A DNA stretch of 47,744 bases from Methanobrevibacter filiformis (GTDB lineage Archaea; Methanobacteriota; Methanobacteria; Methanobacteriales; Methanobacteriaceae). The stretch spans positions 1 to 47,744 of the forward strand of contig NZ_LWMT01000244.1 of NCBI RefSeq assembly GCF_001639265.1, given 5' to 3'. Below, one piece after another: positions 35,450 to 44,356 of this stretch. The position numbers and the translations under genes were made by a program. Below the pieces are notes generated by a model that worked only from the letters and a program-made list of their open reading frames with translations, was not told where the DNA came from and ran no database searches. Within the stretch, counting starts at the first letter, position 1, and each line of letters opens with the position of its first letter.

Positions 35450-36382
35450 ATGTTTAGATTTGATAAAGAACAGACTGTATTGGATATTGCAGGTGTTAAA
35501 ATTGGAGGACAACCTGGTGAATATCCTACTGTTTTAGCAGGAACCATCTTCTACGGTGGACACAATATTATTAGTGATGATAAAGCAGGTATATTTGATA
35601 AAGATGCTGCTGAAGAAAGAATTAAAACAATGGAAGAGATGTCCGATGTTACAGGAAATCCTTGTTTAATCCAAGTTTTCGGACAAACTGAAGAAGCTTT
35701 AGTAAAGTACTTAGAATTTGTAGGAGAATTGAGCGACAATCCTTTCCTTATAGATTCTACTTCTGGTGCTGCAAGAGTTGCTGGTGCAAAATACGCAACT
35801 GAAGCAGGATTAGCTGATAGAGCTATCTATAACTCAATCAACATGGCTGCAGAAGCAGACGAAATCCAAGCTGTTAAAGAATCTGACTTAACAGCTTCTA
35901 TTGTATTAGGTTTCAATCCAATGAATCCAACTGTCGATGGTAAAATTGGTATATGGGAAACTGGTGACGGAACAATCGATGAAGGTTTACTTCCTATGGC
36001 TGAAGCTTGTGGAATCGATAAACCTTTAATGGATACTGCTGTAACTCCACTTGGTCAAGGTGCAGGTGTTGCTGTAAGAACTTCTTTTGCTGTTAAAAGT
36101 AAATGGGGTTTACCAGTAGGTTCTGGTATACACAATGTTCCATCTGCATGGGACTGGTTAAGAGGATACAAAAAAGAGCACAAAGAAGCATGGCCTGTTT
36201 GTGATATAGGTTCTAACATTGTTCAACAAATGGCTGGTGGAGACTTCGTACTCTTCGGACCAATAGAAAACGCTAAAATTGCATTCCCTGCATGTGCTAT
36301 GGCTGATATTTTCATAGCTGAAGCTGCAAAAGATATTGGTACTGAATCTGTTGAAGGTCACCCAATCTTTAAAATGCTTTAA
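35450..36382 (+). CDS. mtrH: Tetrahydromethanopterin S-methyltransferase, subunit H
   Basis: This 310-residue soluble TIM-barrel subunit transfers the methyl group from methyl-tetrahydromethanopterin to cobalt on MtrA. Conserved segments are FRFDKEQTVLDIAGVKIGGQPGEYP (given by its start FRFDKEQ), GFNPMNPTVDGKIGIW and VGSGIHNVPSAWDWL. It is the last gene of the operon, with a CGGAGG ribosome site. A hairpin with a T-rich tail follows 34 bases beyond the stop. Confidence 0.96.
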   Translation: MFRFDKEQTVLDIAGVKIGGQPGEYPTVLAGTIFYGGHNIISDDKAGIFDKDAAEERIKTMEEMSDVTGNPCLIQVFGQTEEALVKYLEFVGELSDNPFLIDSTSGAARVAGAKYATEAGLADRAIYNSINMAAEADEIQAVKESDLTASIVLGFNPMNPTVDGKIGIWETGDGTIDEGLLPMAEACGIDKPLMDTAVTPLGQGAGVAVRTSFAVKSKWGLPVGSGIHNVPSAWDWLRGYKKEHKEAWPVCDIGSNIVQQMAGGDFVLFGPIENAKIAFPACAMADIFIAEAAKDIGTESVEGHPIFKML

Positions 36383-36415
36383 GTATTTTAACCATTTATT
36401 TAAATTAAAAATGAT

Positions 36416-36475
36416 AAGTGTTTTATACACTTTATTTATTTTTTTATTTTCATTTTTATTTTTTATTTATTTTTC
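36416..36475 (+). terminator. Terminator after mtrH
   Basis: AAGTGT (36416-36421) and ACACTT (36427-36432) form a 6-bp stem with a 5-base loop, followed by about 40 bases that are almost all T with long T runs. This is the likely end of the mtr operon. Confidence 0.55.
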
Positions 36476-36484
36476 AACTTATCT

Positions 36485-36660
36485 CAATCATATGAATTAA
36501 TGTAATAATGTTCATTTTTTTCACTTATCTCAATCATGGATAAATTATAATGTATATTATTTATTTTCAAAATATCAATCATGGATAAATTATAATGTAT
36601 ATTATTTATTTTCAAAAATATCAATCATGGATAAATTAATGTGTATTCATTTTTTATTAA
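36485..36660 (+). repeat. Tandem 45-46-bp repeat downstream of mtrH
   Basis: Units starting CAATCATGGATAAATTA at 36531, 36576 and 36622, and a diverged one at 36485, follow each other with a 45- or 46-base period. The units lie in the non-coding gap between mtrH and the exchanger gene. Units 36531 and 36576 are almost identical, which indicates recent slippage. Confidence 0.7.
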
Positions 36661-36689
36661 AAAACTATATATGTCAAAAAACTATATTA

Positions 36690-36812
36690 TATGTTAATAA
36701 CATATCTTTAATGGCTTATAGTTAGTAGGTAATAGTTAATAACATATCTTTAATGGCTTATAGTTAGTAGGTAATAGTTAATAACATATTTAATGATTTA
36801 TAGTTAATAGGA
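36690..36812 (+). repeat. Tandem 42-bp repeat before the exchanger gene
   Basis: GTTAATAACATATCTTTAAT followed by GGCTTATAGTTAGTAGG recurs with a 42-base period from 36693, 36735 and 36777; the last unit is diverged. It ends about 65 bases before the exchanger start codon and is a second array, unrelated to the 45-bp array beside it. Confidence 0.7.
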
Positions 36813-36878
36813 ATATAATAATATTTAATTTTAGGAAAATATAATAATTAATATTTAATTTTTATACTGGTGAGTGAT

Positions 36879-37949
36879 ATGTTTTTTGGTATAGAAGGTA
36901 CATTTGGAATTGTTCTTGCAATTATAGTGTTTATAATTTCTTTAATAATCGTTTTAAAGTCTGCAGACTTATTTATTGACAATAGTGTAATTGTAGGGAA
37001 AGCTTTAGGTGTATCACAAATAGTTTTAGGAGTTACAGCTGCAGCAGTTGGAACTTCATTACCTGAATTTGGATCATCTGTTATAGCTGCTATAGGTGGT
37101 AATTCTGCATTAGGACTCGGAGTTATTGTAGGAGCAAACATTTGGAATATTGGAGGAATTCTTGCATTGACTGCATTAGTAACAGGAGCAATTATCTCAG
37201 ATAAAAAATCAATTAATCGTGATGGAGTAATGTCAATCATCACAGGTCTTATTTTATCAGTCATAACAGTATTTTCACTTTATTTTGTAACAGGAGAGAG
37301 AATAATATCTATTGTTGGCGCTATTGCAATGATAATAGCTTATATTATTTATTTAAAAATATTAATTAATAATAAAGAAGATTCAAACGAATCTAATGTT
37401 GTTAATACTCATTGTAATAATGATAATAAAGATGGATCTATAATTGAAGATATTGATACAAATATAGAAGAAGAAAAACAATCTACTGGTAAAAATGTTC
37501 TACTTTTAGTTATAGGACTCATTGGTTTAGCTATTGGATGTAAGCTTCTTGTTTCAAGTGTTGAGTATTTTGGTGAGATCTTAAATGTTTCTAATTTAAT
37601 TATGGGGATGTTTGTTTTAGCACTTTTTACAACATTACCTGAATTTTATGTTACATTGTCTGCTGCAAGAAAAGGACTTTATGACATATCTATGGGGACT
37701 ATTTATGGAAGTTGCACATTTAACATACTTGTTGGTTTAGGTGTTCCATTGTTACTTGGTCCTGTTCAAATAGATGCCATATCTGTTTATTTCGATCTTC
37801 CATTCATGCTGTTGATTTTCGCAGTATCTTTAATCATAATAAAGTTAAAAGGATATAAATTAACAAGAGTCTATGGTGCCATTCTTTTTGCAATATATGT
37901 TCTTTATGTATTAATAAGGCTCTTTGTTATGCCAATGATTTTTGGTTAA
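36879..37949 (+). CDS. Calcium/sodium-type cation exchanger (CaCA family)
   Basis: The protein has 356 residues from ATG 36879, preceded by GGTGAG; an in-frame GTG nine bases upstream overlaps that ribosome site. Two inverted alpha repeats are clear: AVGTSLPEFGSS with VGANIWNI, and FTTLPEFYVT with YGSCTFNI. About ten helices surround a polar, acidic loop (about 165-200). The family exchanges Ca2+ against Na+ or H+. Its place after mtr, the Na+ pump, is shared by relatives of this genus and may link it to Na+ balance, which is inference. Confidence 0.85.
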   Translation: MFFGIEGTFGIVLAIIVFIISLIIVLKSADLFIDNSVIVGKALGVSQIVLGVTAAAVGTSLPEFGSSVIAAIGGNSALGLGVIVGANIWNIGGILALTALVTGAIISDKKSINRDGVMSIITGLILSVITVFSLYFVTGERIISIVGAIAMIIAYIIYLKILINNKEDSNESNVVNTHCNNDNKDGSIIEDIDTNIEEEKQSTGKNVLLLVIGLIGLAIGCKLLVSSVEYFGEILNVSNLIMGMFVLALFTTLPEFYVTLSAARKGLYDISMGTIYGSCTFNILVGLGVPLLLGPVQIDAISVYFDLPFMLLIFAVSLIIIKLKGYKLTRVYGAILFAIYVLYVLIRLFVMPMIFG

Positions 37950-38005
37950 TTGTCTATTAATTTAAATATCTTAATTTTTAATAAATTTATATTTAGAGGT
38001 TTAAT

Positions 38006-38461
38006 ATGTATAAAAAAGTTTTAGTTCCAATTGTTGGACAATACGATGAAGAAATAGCTAAAAATACTTTGGATTTAATTGATGATAGAGATGTTGAAGT
38101 GATCATTTTATATGTTATAGATGTTCCAAGTTCTTTCCTAATATCTAAATCTGTTAAGGAAACAATCTTTTCTGAATTAAAATCAAAAGGTAAAATTTTC
38201 TTAAATAACTTTGAAGATCTTCTTGATTTGGAAAATAATTCTCATATTACTACTAAAAAGCTTTTAAATGAGGGCAATGCTGATGAGAAAATTGTAGAAA
38301 TAGCTAAATCCGAATGTGTTGATGTAATTGTTATGGGAACTGGTAAAAACATTATAGATAAGCATATTTTAGGTAGTGTTTCGGAAAAAGTTGTTCATCA
38401 TGCTCCATGTACAATACATCTTGTTAGAACAATAACTAATAAGACTTGTAGTGTTGAATAG
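38006..38461 (+). CDS. Universal stress protein UspA, copy 1
   Basis: This 151-residue UspA fold protein has the ATP-binding signature GTGKNIIDKHILGSVSEKV near the C-terminus and the start YKKVLVPIVG. Such small proteins bind ATP and respond to stress; the exact role here is unknown. AGAGGT precedes the ATG. A close paralogue lies at 40277 and a fragment of a third at 39983. Confidence 0.88.
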   Translation: MYKKVLVPIVGQYDEEIAKNTLDLIDDRDVEVIILYVIDVPSSFLISKSVKETIFSELKSKGKIFLNNFEDLLDLENNSHITTKKLLNEGNADEKIVEIAKSECVDVIVMGTGKNIIDKHILGSVSEKVVHHAPCTIHLVRTITNKTCSVE

Positions 38462-38555
38462 CTATGAAACATTATTTAATGTATATTAATTATTATTGCC
38501 TGAAAAATAAAGAATTATTTTATTAATTCAAATTTTTTTATTTATTTTATTTTCT

Positions 38556-38700
38556 TATTTTTAATTATTCTATTAATATTGTTTTTACATTGTTATTTTT
38601 AATTATTCTATTAATATTGTTTTTACATTGTTATTTTTAATTATTCTATTAATATTGTTTTTACATTGTTATTTTTAATTATTCTATTAATATTGCTCTA
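38556..38700 (+). repeat. Tandem 38-bp repeat
   Basis: Four nearly identical units, AATTATTCTATTAATATTG followed by TTTTTACATTGTTATTTTT, start at 38563, 38601, 38639 and 38677 with an exact 38-base period. No spacers are present, so it is not a CRISPR. It lies in the gap (38462-38889) between the first UspA gene and the nuclease gene, where I see no gene. Confidence 0.75.
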
Positions 38701-38889
38701 ATTAATATCTAAACTTTAAATAAAGTACAGTATAATAGATTATTGTAAATATATTTATTATTATTTGATGAAAAATTATTACTTATGGGGTAGTATTGTT
38801 TTTCATTTATGTACTGATTGTTTTTCATAAAAATATATTAATTAGGAGGAATATAAATTAGGAATGTAAAAAATAAGAGGTTAAATCCT

Positions 38890-39717
38890 TTGAATGATTA
38901 TCTTTTTAAAAAGACTTTTGGAGAAATAGAGCAAGAAGAAAATTTAAAATACCTTTTAAATCTAATTTTAGGTAGATCTAGGAAAAATAAGATTATAGAA
39001 GTTGAAATAGTTGAATCTACAATTAGTGGAAAACTTCACAAAAATAAGAAATCCATCTTAGATGTAAGGGCAAAAACTAAAACAGAAATCTTCAATATCG
39101 AAGTACAACTACAAAAAACAGCGATGGGTGATAGAAGTATATTTTACTCATCACAAATCATGTCTTCATCAATTAACTCAGGAAAAGAATATATAGAAAT
39201 GCCCAAAGTCATAATGATAAACATCTTAGGATTTGAAAACAAAGAAAGTCGAAAATTCATAAGAAGATACCTGTACTTAGAAGAAGATGAACTACTATTA
39301 TTTACAGATAAACTAGAAACTTATGAAATTGACATGATCAAATTTAGAAAGTTAAGAAACAAAGATATTAAAAATCCAACCCACCGACTACTTATGTATT
39401 TGGATATTGAAACCCCAGAAAACATTATAAAGGAGTTGATTAATATGGATAAAGCATTAGCCAATGCACAAGCAATTGAAGAACATGTCACACAAACCCC
39501 TGAAGAATATAGAAAATACCAACAAATAGAAATGTACAAACACGATCAAGCTACACTGAAAAGAATAGCAAAAGAAGAAGGAATAGAAGAAGGTATAGAA
39601 AAAGGTAGAAATGAAGAAAAGTTAACAATAGCTGTTAATTTAAAAAAGCAAGGTTTAACACCTGAAAATATAAGTAAAGCTACAGGAATTCCAGTAACCG
39701 AGATTGAAAAATTATAA
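38890..39717 (+). CDS. Rpn/PD-(D/E)XK nuclease family transposase-like protein
   Basis: This 275-residue protein of the Rpn (recombination-promoting nuclease, PDDEXK_2) family has LNDYLFKKTFGE at the start, the nuclease core around SILDVRAKTKTEIFNIEVQLQ (D60-E71-Q73 region), and the EEGIEEGIEKGRNEEK coiled tail typical of the family. The frame has no ATG: TTG 38890 is given here. The frame stays open back to an ATT at 38857, which stands seven bases after AGGAGG and would add the familiar KRLNPLNDY N-terminus. The original start may have mutated from ATG to ATT. The family can promote RecA-independent recombination in bacteria; its role in archaea is unknown. Confidence 0.75.
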   Translation: MNDYLFKKTFGEIEQEENLKYLLNLILGRSRKNKIIEVEIVESTISGKLHKNKKSILDVRAKTKTEIFNIEVQLQKTAMGDRSIFYSSQIMSSSINSGKEYIEMPKVIMINILGFENKESRKFIRRYLYLEEDELLLFTDKLETYEIDMIKFRKLRNKDIKNPTHRLLMYLDIETPENIIKELINMDKALANAQAIEEHVTQTPEEYRKYQQIEMYKHDQATLKRIAKEEGIEEGIEKGRNEEKLTIAVNLKKQGLTPENISKATGIPVTEIEKL

Positions 39718-39786
39718 GAATTTATTATAATGTGGGGGGAAACAACTTATGTGGTCTTTAATAAACATAATATTCTTTAAAAATTC

Positions 39787-39815
39787 TTAGTTGAAACAAA
39801 TTTCGACTAAAAAAC
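39787..39815 (+). terminator. Hairpin after the Rpn-like gene
   Basis: TTAGTTGAAA (39787-39796) and TTTCGACTAA (39801-39810) form a 10-bp stem with one G/T pair and a CAAA loop. A run of A follows, and T-rich DNA lies further on. It may end the nuclease transcript or stabilise its 3' end. Confidence 0.4.
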
Positions 39816-39982
39816 ATTTAACTTCTTTATTGAAATTTTTTATTTCAATTAGAAATTCCTTGAATTTTCTTTATTTTCATTTCAATAATTTTTGTGATGA
39901 TTATGGGTTTCTTAATCCAATATTATGCTATCTTTAAATTAATGTCACTTTTTTATTTATTTTAGATGATTTTAATATATTT

Positions 39983-40068
39983 AATAACTGGTAAAATGTA
40001 GTAGGCTAACACTTACTTGATAGTGTATCTGAAGAAGTAATCCACTTTTGCAACTGGCTTTTATGACT
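39983..40068 (+). pseudogene. Fragment of a third UspA gene
   Basis: About 85 bases match the 3' part of the UspA gene at 40277-40729: ACTGGTAAAA, a gap, then TAGTGTATCTGAAGAAGTAA are shared with 40610-40670. The match covers the ATP-binding region only, and the frame is not maintained. It is a relic of a tandem duplication, lying 210 bases before the intact gene. The rest of the 39718-40276 gap shows no gene. Confidence 0.6.
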
Positions 40069-40276
40069 CAATGTATATAGTATTAGTAAGAGAATTATAG
40101 AATAGTATAGTATCATTTGACAAATATTTTAATAACAAAGAAGGAATAATAAAAATAGAATAGTTAAATATTAATTTAGTAGCATTTGGAGCATTATTCA
40201 ATTGCATCCAATTAATATTTAATAATAATTAATAACCATTACTAAGTAATTAATAGCGATTATATGAGGAGTTTGT

Positions 40277-40729
40277 ATGTATAAAAATGTTATAGTTCCA
40301 ATTATGGGAAATTATATTAAAGAAATAGCTGAAAGTACTTTAGATTTAATAGATGATAGAGAAGTTAATTTATTTATAGTTTATGTTGTAGATGGATCAG
40401 TACCTTTTTTAACACCAAAAACAATCAAAGAAGCAATGATTAAAGAATTAAAAGAAAAAGGAAGAGTATTCTTAGACGAATTTGAAGAAATTTTAGAATT
40501 AGAAAACCACTCTAATGTAAAAGCTAAAAAACTCTTATTAGAAGGGAAACCTGCAGAAGAAATAGTTAAAACAGCTGAAAAAGAGTGTGCAGATGTAATT
40601 GTAATGGGGACTGGTAAAAGCATAGTAGACAAACATTTACTAGGTAGTGTATCTGAAGAAGTAATTCATTTTGCTCCATGCACAGTACACTTAGTTAGAA
40701 CAATATCTGATAAAACTTGTAGCTATTAA
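40277..40729 (+). CDS. Universal stress protein UspA, copy 2
   Basis: This 150-residue protein is closely similar to copy 1 along its whole length, with the signature GTGKSIVDKHLLGSVSEEV. GAGGAG precedes the ATG by six bases. Together with copy 1 and the fragment between them it shows repeated local duplication, later split by the Rpn-like gene. Function as for copy 1. Confidence 0.88.
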   Translation: MYKNVIVPIMGNYIKEIAESTLDLIDDREVNLFIVYVVDGSVPFLTPKTIKEAMIKELKEKGRVFLDEFEEILELENHSNVKAKKLLLEGKPAEEIVKTAEKECADVIVMGTGKSIVDKHLLGSVSEEVIHFAPCTVHLVRTISDKTCSY

Positions 40730-40838
40730 ATAGCTGGTATGATTAATCAGAGATTTAATAAAATTTATATGTCCTTAAATAAATATTATATAATATATAA
40801 TTAATTCCATATGATTTAATTAAGGATTAGGGATTTTC

Positions 40839-42305
40839 ATGTCATTTATAAAAAAGATTTTTGGACTTGGTCCAAAGCCTGTTATTGCAGAAAGTCAATT
40901 TAAAACTATTAGTGATGTACAATCCAACGCATTTTCAAATAAAAGTGTTGGTGCAGGATATTCTATGAAACCTGATGTATATTACATTTCTGCATCTGTA
41001 GAATTAGGTAACACAACAACTAAATGTATAATAACAGCTACAAACTTGAATTATAGCTATAGCTATTTATTAAACAAAACTGTGAAGATGACCAGAGACA
41101 TAAGACCTCCAAAAGAGGGTGAAGAGGTTTTTGGTAAAACAGTGTGGGATATTGAGTTAACTAAGGAATCTGTTTCTGAAATGGTAGCAAGCACTATTAA
41201 AGAATCTGTGGATAAAGCTAACATTGATATTGACAAAGATTTAGACTTTGTTGTTCGTTCTACTGGTGTTACAGCTGGATTTGCAACAACTGAAGAAGTT
41301 GGGAAATTAATAATAGCTTTAGCTGATGGGTGTTTAGAGGCAGGAATAGCTCCAAGTAAAATGGCTCCTGCAATGTCATCAAACTCACTTCCTGAGCGAA
41401 TTAGAGATTACTCATTACTGGATATGGTGATGTTTGATGGTGCTGTTGTAAGTGTACTTCCACCAAAAGGTAAAGAAGTTGTAGCTAATGAAATGGAGGG
41501 GGAATTGGTTACTGCAGGGATTAAATTAGGTGCTAAATGGACTGATGTAGATTACAGAAATCCTTGTGTTTCAATAGACTTTGGATCTACACTTGCTGGT
41601 CGTGTTGTTAATGATGATGAACCTTATGCTCATACAATTGGAAATTTCTTAGGTTTAGCTGGTGTAATAGCTGATTCACTTATAAAAGGTACTAATCAAG
41701 TAGATAAAGAGGGTGGAGCAGCAATAGATCTTTATTCTGATAAAATTCTTAAAAAAGCAGACTGGAAAAAAGCTGCAGAATGGGCAGAAGAAGTACATAA
41801 GTTAATTGACATTAGAAAAGTTCCAATGGATGTAGATAGATTTGGAACAGTTCCATTAAATCCAAAATCAGCAGAAGAAGCAGGAACAACATTAATTGGT
41901 TGTGATGTTGGAATAAATGGTGATGGGTTAGGTAACCTAATGGATTTAGGTGGAGAAATATATGAAAGCCATGGAATAAGCACATTATTTGCAACAATGG
42001 ATCACACCTCAGCATTAATAGTTAAAAGACTATTAGATGTAGCATTTAAAGAAAACATAATAACAGCGGGTTCTGCTCTTGGAATAACTGGAAGGGCAGG
42101 TATAACAGGTAAAAAACCAGAATTAATATTAGATTTAGTTAAAGACAAATTCGAAAATGTAATATTTGTTGATGATGGACTAGCTCTCGGAACCTCAATC
42201 ATGGCAAGATGTATGAATTCAATGGGAACACCTAAAGCACCAATAGGTGGAAAACAAGGTGGACGATGTATCCTAACTGAAAGAGTAAAACTTCAAAAGA
42301 GATAA
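40839..42305 (+). CDS. mmp14: Methanogenesis marker protein 14 (DUF2114)
   Basis: This 488-residue protein is confined to methanogens. The segments SASVELGNTTTKCIITATNL, DFVVRSTGVTAGFATTEE and VSIDFGSTLAGRVVND look like the phosphate and adenosine loops of the ASKHA ATPase fold, which would suit a role in reductive activation of a metallo-enzyme, but the function is not established. Its place downstream of mcr-mtr and before cobY is shared with related methanogens. The ribosome site region is AGGATTAGGGA. Confidence 0.88.
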   Translation: MSFIKKIFGLGPKPVIAESQFKTISDVQSNAFSNKSVGAGYSMKPDVYYISASVELGNTTTKCIITATNLNYSYSYLLNKTVKMTRDIRPPKEGEEVFGKTVWDIELTKESVSEMVASTIKESVDKANIDIDKDLDFVVRSTGVTAGFATTEEVGKLIIALADGCLEAGIAPSKMAPAMSSNSLPERIRDYSLLDMVMFDGAVVSVLPPKGKEVVANEMEGELVTAGIKLGAKWTDVDYRNPCVSIDFGSTLAGRVVNDDEPYAHTIGNFLGLAGVIADSLIKGTNQVDKEGGAAIDLYSDKILKKADWKKAAEWAEEVHKLIDIRKVPMDVDRFGTVPLNPKSAEEAGTTLIGCDVGINGDGLGNLMDLGGEIYESHGISTLFATMDHTSALIVKRLLDVAFKENIITAGSALGITGRAGITGKKPELILDLVKDKFENVIFVDDGLALGTSIMARCMNSMGTPKAPIGGKQGGRCILTERVKLQKR

Positions 42306-42329
42306 TTTAAGTATATAACTATATAGGTT

Positions 42330-42656
42330 GTGTATATTATTGAGTTTGATGTTGAAGATATGGAAAATATTTTACTAAGAATAAGGGATAATGATAAAGT
42401 TATTATCATTGAATCTTCTCATTATCTGAAAAGAGTGCAAAGGGAATATTGTAGCTCTAAATTAACTCATATGTCTCTTAAAAATAATATTCCATTATAT
42501 ATAAATTTACCTAAGAAAAATAAGTTTAGAATAACCTACTCTCATCCAGAATCTACTAAATATAATCTTGTAATTGTAATGTTTCTAGAAAATCATAATG
42601 AAATAAAATTAATAACTACTTTTCCAGAATCAAAATCTAAACTAAAGGAGGATTAA
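42330..42656 (+). CDS. Small protein paired with DUF2283, possible toxin-like partner
   Basis: The 108-residue protein starts at GTG 42330; ATG 42360 is an alternative. It is mostly beta, with ESSHYLKRVQREYCSSKLTHM in the middle and NLVIVMFLENHNEIKLITTFPES at the end, which recalls RelE/DUF4258-like folds that usually accompany DUF2283 genes. The similarity is weak and I do not claim a family. The DUF2283 gene starts two bases after its stop and its AAGGAGG ribosome site overlaps the end of this gene, so the two are coupled. The pair interrupts the mmp14-cobY neighbourhood. Confidence 0.6.
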   Translation: MYIIEFDVEDMENILLRIRDNDKVIIIESSHYLKRVQREYCSSKLTHMSLKNNIPLYINLPKKNKFRITYSHPESTKYNLVIVMFLENHNEIKLITTFPESKSKLKED

Positions 42657-42658
42657 TC

Positions 42659-43030
42659 ATGTTAAAAGAAAATAAAACATTAAAACACGAATATGATTCA
42701 TCTGTCGATGCATTATACTTAGAAGTGAATAATTATCAAAATTCAAAAGCTATACCATTAAATGATGATGTTATAATGGATTTTACTCAAGATGGGGATT
42801 TTGCAGGCTTAGAGATATTAAATGTCTCTGAATTATTGAAAGTTACTGTAAAGAGTCTTGAAAATATTAATAATATCGATTTAACAGTGAAGGTTAATAA
42901 ATACCAAATTTTAGTTAATGTTATTTTCACTTTACCTGTCCATGATCATGATGAGTTTAAAATAGCTAATGCTACCACTGTTAATGATAATAATGTTCCT
43001 GTTATGAACACTCAGTTAGTAACCGCCTAA
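42659..43030 (+). CDS. DUF2283 domain protein
   Basis: The 123-residue protein has the DUF2283 motif in its N-terminal half: YDSSVDALYLEVN, then DDVIMDFTQDGDFAGLEILN. The domain is small, beta-rich and common in toxin/antitoxin-like pairs with DUF4258 proteins. The C-terminal 55 residues (DLTVKVNKYQILVNVIFTLP...) are an extension that many members lack. AAGGAGG precedes the ATG. Confidence 0.78.
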   Translation: MLKENKTLKHEYDSSVDALYLEVNNYQNSKAIPLNDDVIMDFTQDGDFAGLEILNVSELLKVTVKSLENINNIDLTVKVNKYQILVNVIFTLPVHDHDEFKIANATTVNDNNVPVMNTQLVTA

Positions 43031-43083
43031 TTTGCATTGATTCAAATTATTAATATATTTAGAACTATTATGGGTTATTTAAA

Positions 43084-43713
43084 ATGGTAATTGGATTAAT
43101 TATGGCTGGAGGTAGAGGAAAACGTTTAAAATCAAAAACTGAAAAGCCATTATTTAAATTTCGTGATAAACCATTGGTTAGTTATGTTTTAAATAATCTT
43201 AAAAATTCTAAGAATGTTAATAAGATTTTAATAGCTATTAGTCCTAACACTCCTAAAACAAAGGATTACTTAATTGAAAATTATAATGCTTCAGATTTTT
43301 TAAAAGATTCTAATCATGAATTTTCTTACATTGATACTCCTGGAGATGGATATGTTGAAGATCTCTCATTTATATTGGATAAATTAGAAAATAATGGATT
43401 AAATGAAGTTATTCTAACTATTAATTCTGATCTTCCTTTTATATCTTCGGATACTATTGATAAGGTTCTTGAGGAATATTATAGTTGTGATGAAATAGCT
43501 ATGAGTGTTTTTGCTCCTTTAACTATTTTTAATGATTATTCAATTGAACCTTCATTTGTTTTTGATGATTTGATTCCTTCTGGATTAAACATATTAATAA
43601 GTAAAAATATAATACAAAGTGAGAAGAAGTTAATTGTTCCTAACTTGGAACTTGCTTTTAATATAAATACTCTTGAAGATGTTGAAATAGCTAATAATCT
43701 ATTAAATCAATAG
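43084..43713 (+). CDS. cobY: Adenosylcobinamide-phosphate guanylyltransferase
   Basis: This 209-residue archaeal CobY activates adenosylcobinamide phosphate with GTP in the last steps of cobamide synthesis. The nucleotide loop IMAGGRGKRLKSKTEKPL lies at residues 6-23; ISPNTPKTKDYL, the metal motif NSDLPF, PSGLNIL and LAFNINTLEDVEIAN follow. Length and motifs match CobY of other methanogens. The location near mtr makes sense because MtrA needs the cobamide. No clear ribosome site is visible before the ATG. Confidence 0.88.
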   Translation: MVIGLIMAGGRGKRLKSKTEKPLFKFRDKPLVSYVLNNLKNSKNVNKILIAISPNTPKTKDYLIENYNASDFLKDSNHEFSYIDTPGDGYVEDLSFILDKLENNGLNEVILTINSDLPFISSDTIDKVLEEYYSCDEIAMSVFAPLTIFNDYSIEPSFVFDDLIPSGLNILISKNIIQSEKKLIVPNLELAFNINTLEDVEIANNLLNQ

Positions 43714-43812
43714 GAATAACTAAATATACACTTAAATATAAATCATATACATGTTATCTAAATAGCTAACTATATAACTTATTAAGTTCATAAATATATA
43801 ATTGGTGTAAAT

Positions 43813-44100
43813 ATGAAAACTATGAATATAAATGCAGAACCTAAAGCAACTCCTATTATGGAAGAAAAGTTATGGGGAGAAATTAAGACATACGAAGTAG
43901 CAACTAACAATGCTCGAAGATTAGGAATTCTTGAAGAATTAGTTATTAATGAAAAAAGTGGTAAAATCGTTGATATAGTTGTTCAAACAGAAAATGATAA
44001 AAATGTTCGCATTAAAGGAGCTAGAAAAGAAGGTAACATGTTATATATTCCTTTTGCTAAGGTCGAAAAAGTTGGAGAATTTATCATTGTTGCTGAATAG
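43813..44100 (+). CDS. PRC-barrel domain protein
   Basis: The 95-residue protein is a single PRC-barrel over residues 17-93 (WGEIKTYEVATNNARRLG, EELVINEKSGKIVDIVV, PFAKVEKVGEFIIV). Stand-alone PRC-barrel proteins are common in methanogens and their function is unknown; related domains act in RNA processing and membrane-associated complexes. GGTGT precedes the ATG. It lies 99 bases after cobY. Confidence 0.8.
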   Translation: MKTMNINAEPKATPIMEEKLWGEIKTYEVATNNARRLGILEELVINEKSGKIVDIVVQTENDKNVRIKGARKEGNMLYIPFAKVEKVGEFIIVAE

Positions 44101-44290
44101 CTAACCATATAAATAAAATCATTAAATTGTTTATAAACACTTATTTAGCTATTAAACAATATGTTAATAGCTATTCATGCTCTTTTTACAATTTATTATT
44201 ATATTGTCTTATCATATAATTAGCATATTTCTATTTTTTGTGTAAATAGTATATATTTCATTTAAAATAAGTTTTTAAATTATCTCAAAA

Positions 44291-44336
44291 TTTATATACT
44301 ATATGCTGTGATTGTTTAACTGATTTGTTGCACAGC
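44291..44336 (+). other. TATA-like box followed by a GCTGTG/CACAGC hairpin
   Basis: TTTATATACTATAT (44291-44304) stands directly before GCTGTG (44305-44310), which pairs with CACAGC (44331-44336) around 20 bases. The element is in the 256-base gap between the PRC-barrel gene and the convergent broken regulator. It may be part of the terminator of the minus-strand genes; a short transcript is also possible. The palindrome AATAGCTATT lies at 44166-44175. Confidence 0.25.
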
Positions 44337-44356
44337 CAAATATATAATATAATAAA

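Noticed and set aside
36158-36430. Minus-strand frame of 90 codons over the end of mtrH
   Set aside because: It lies opposite a certain gene and has no ribosome site or recognisable motif.
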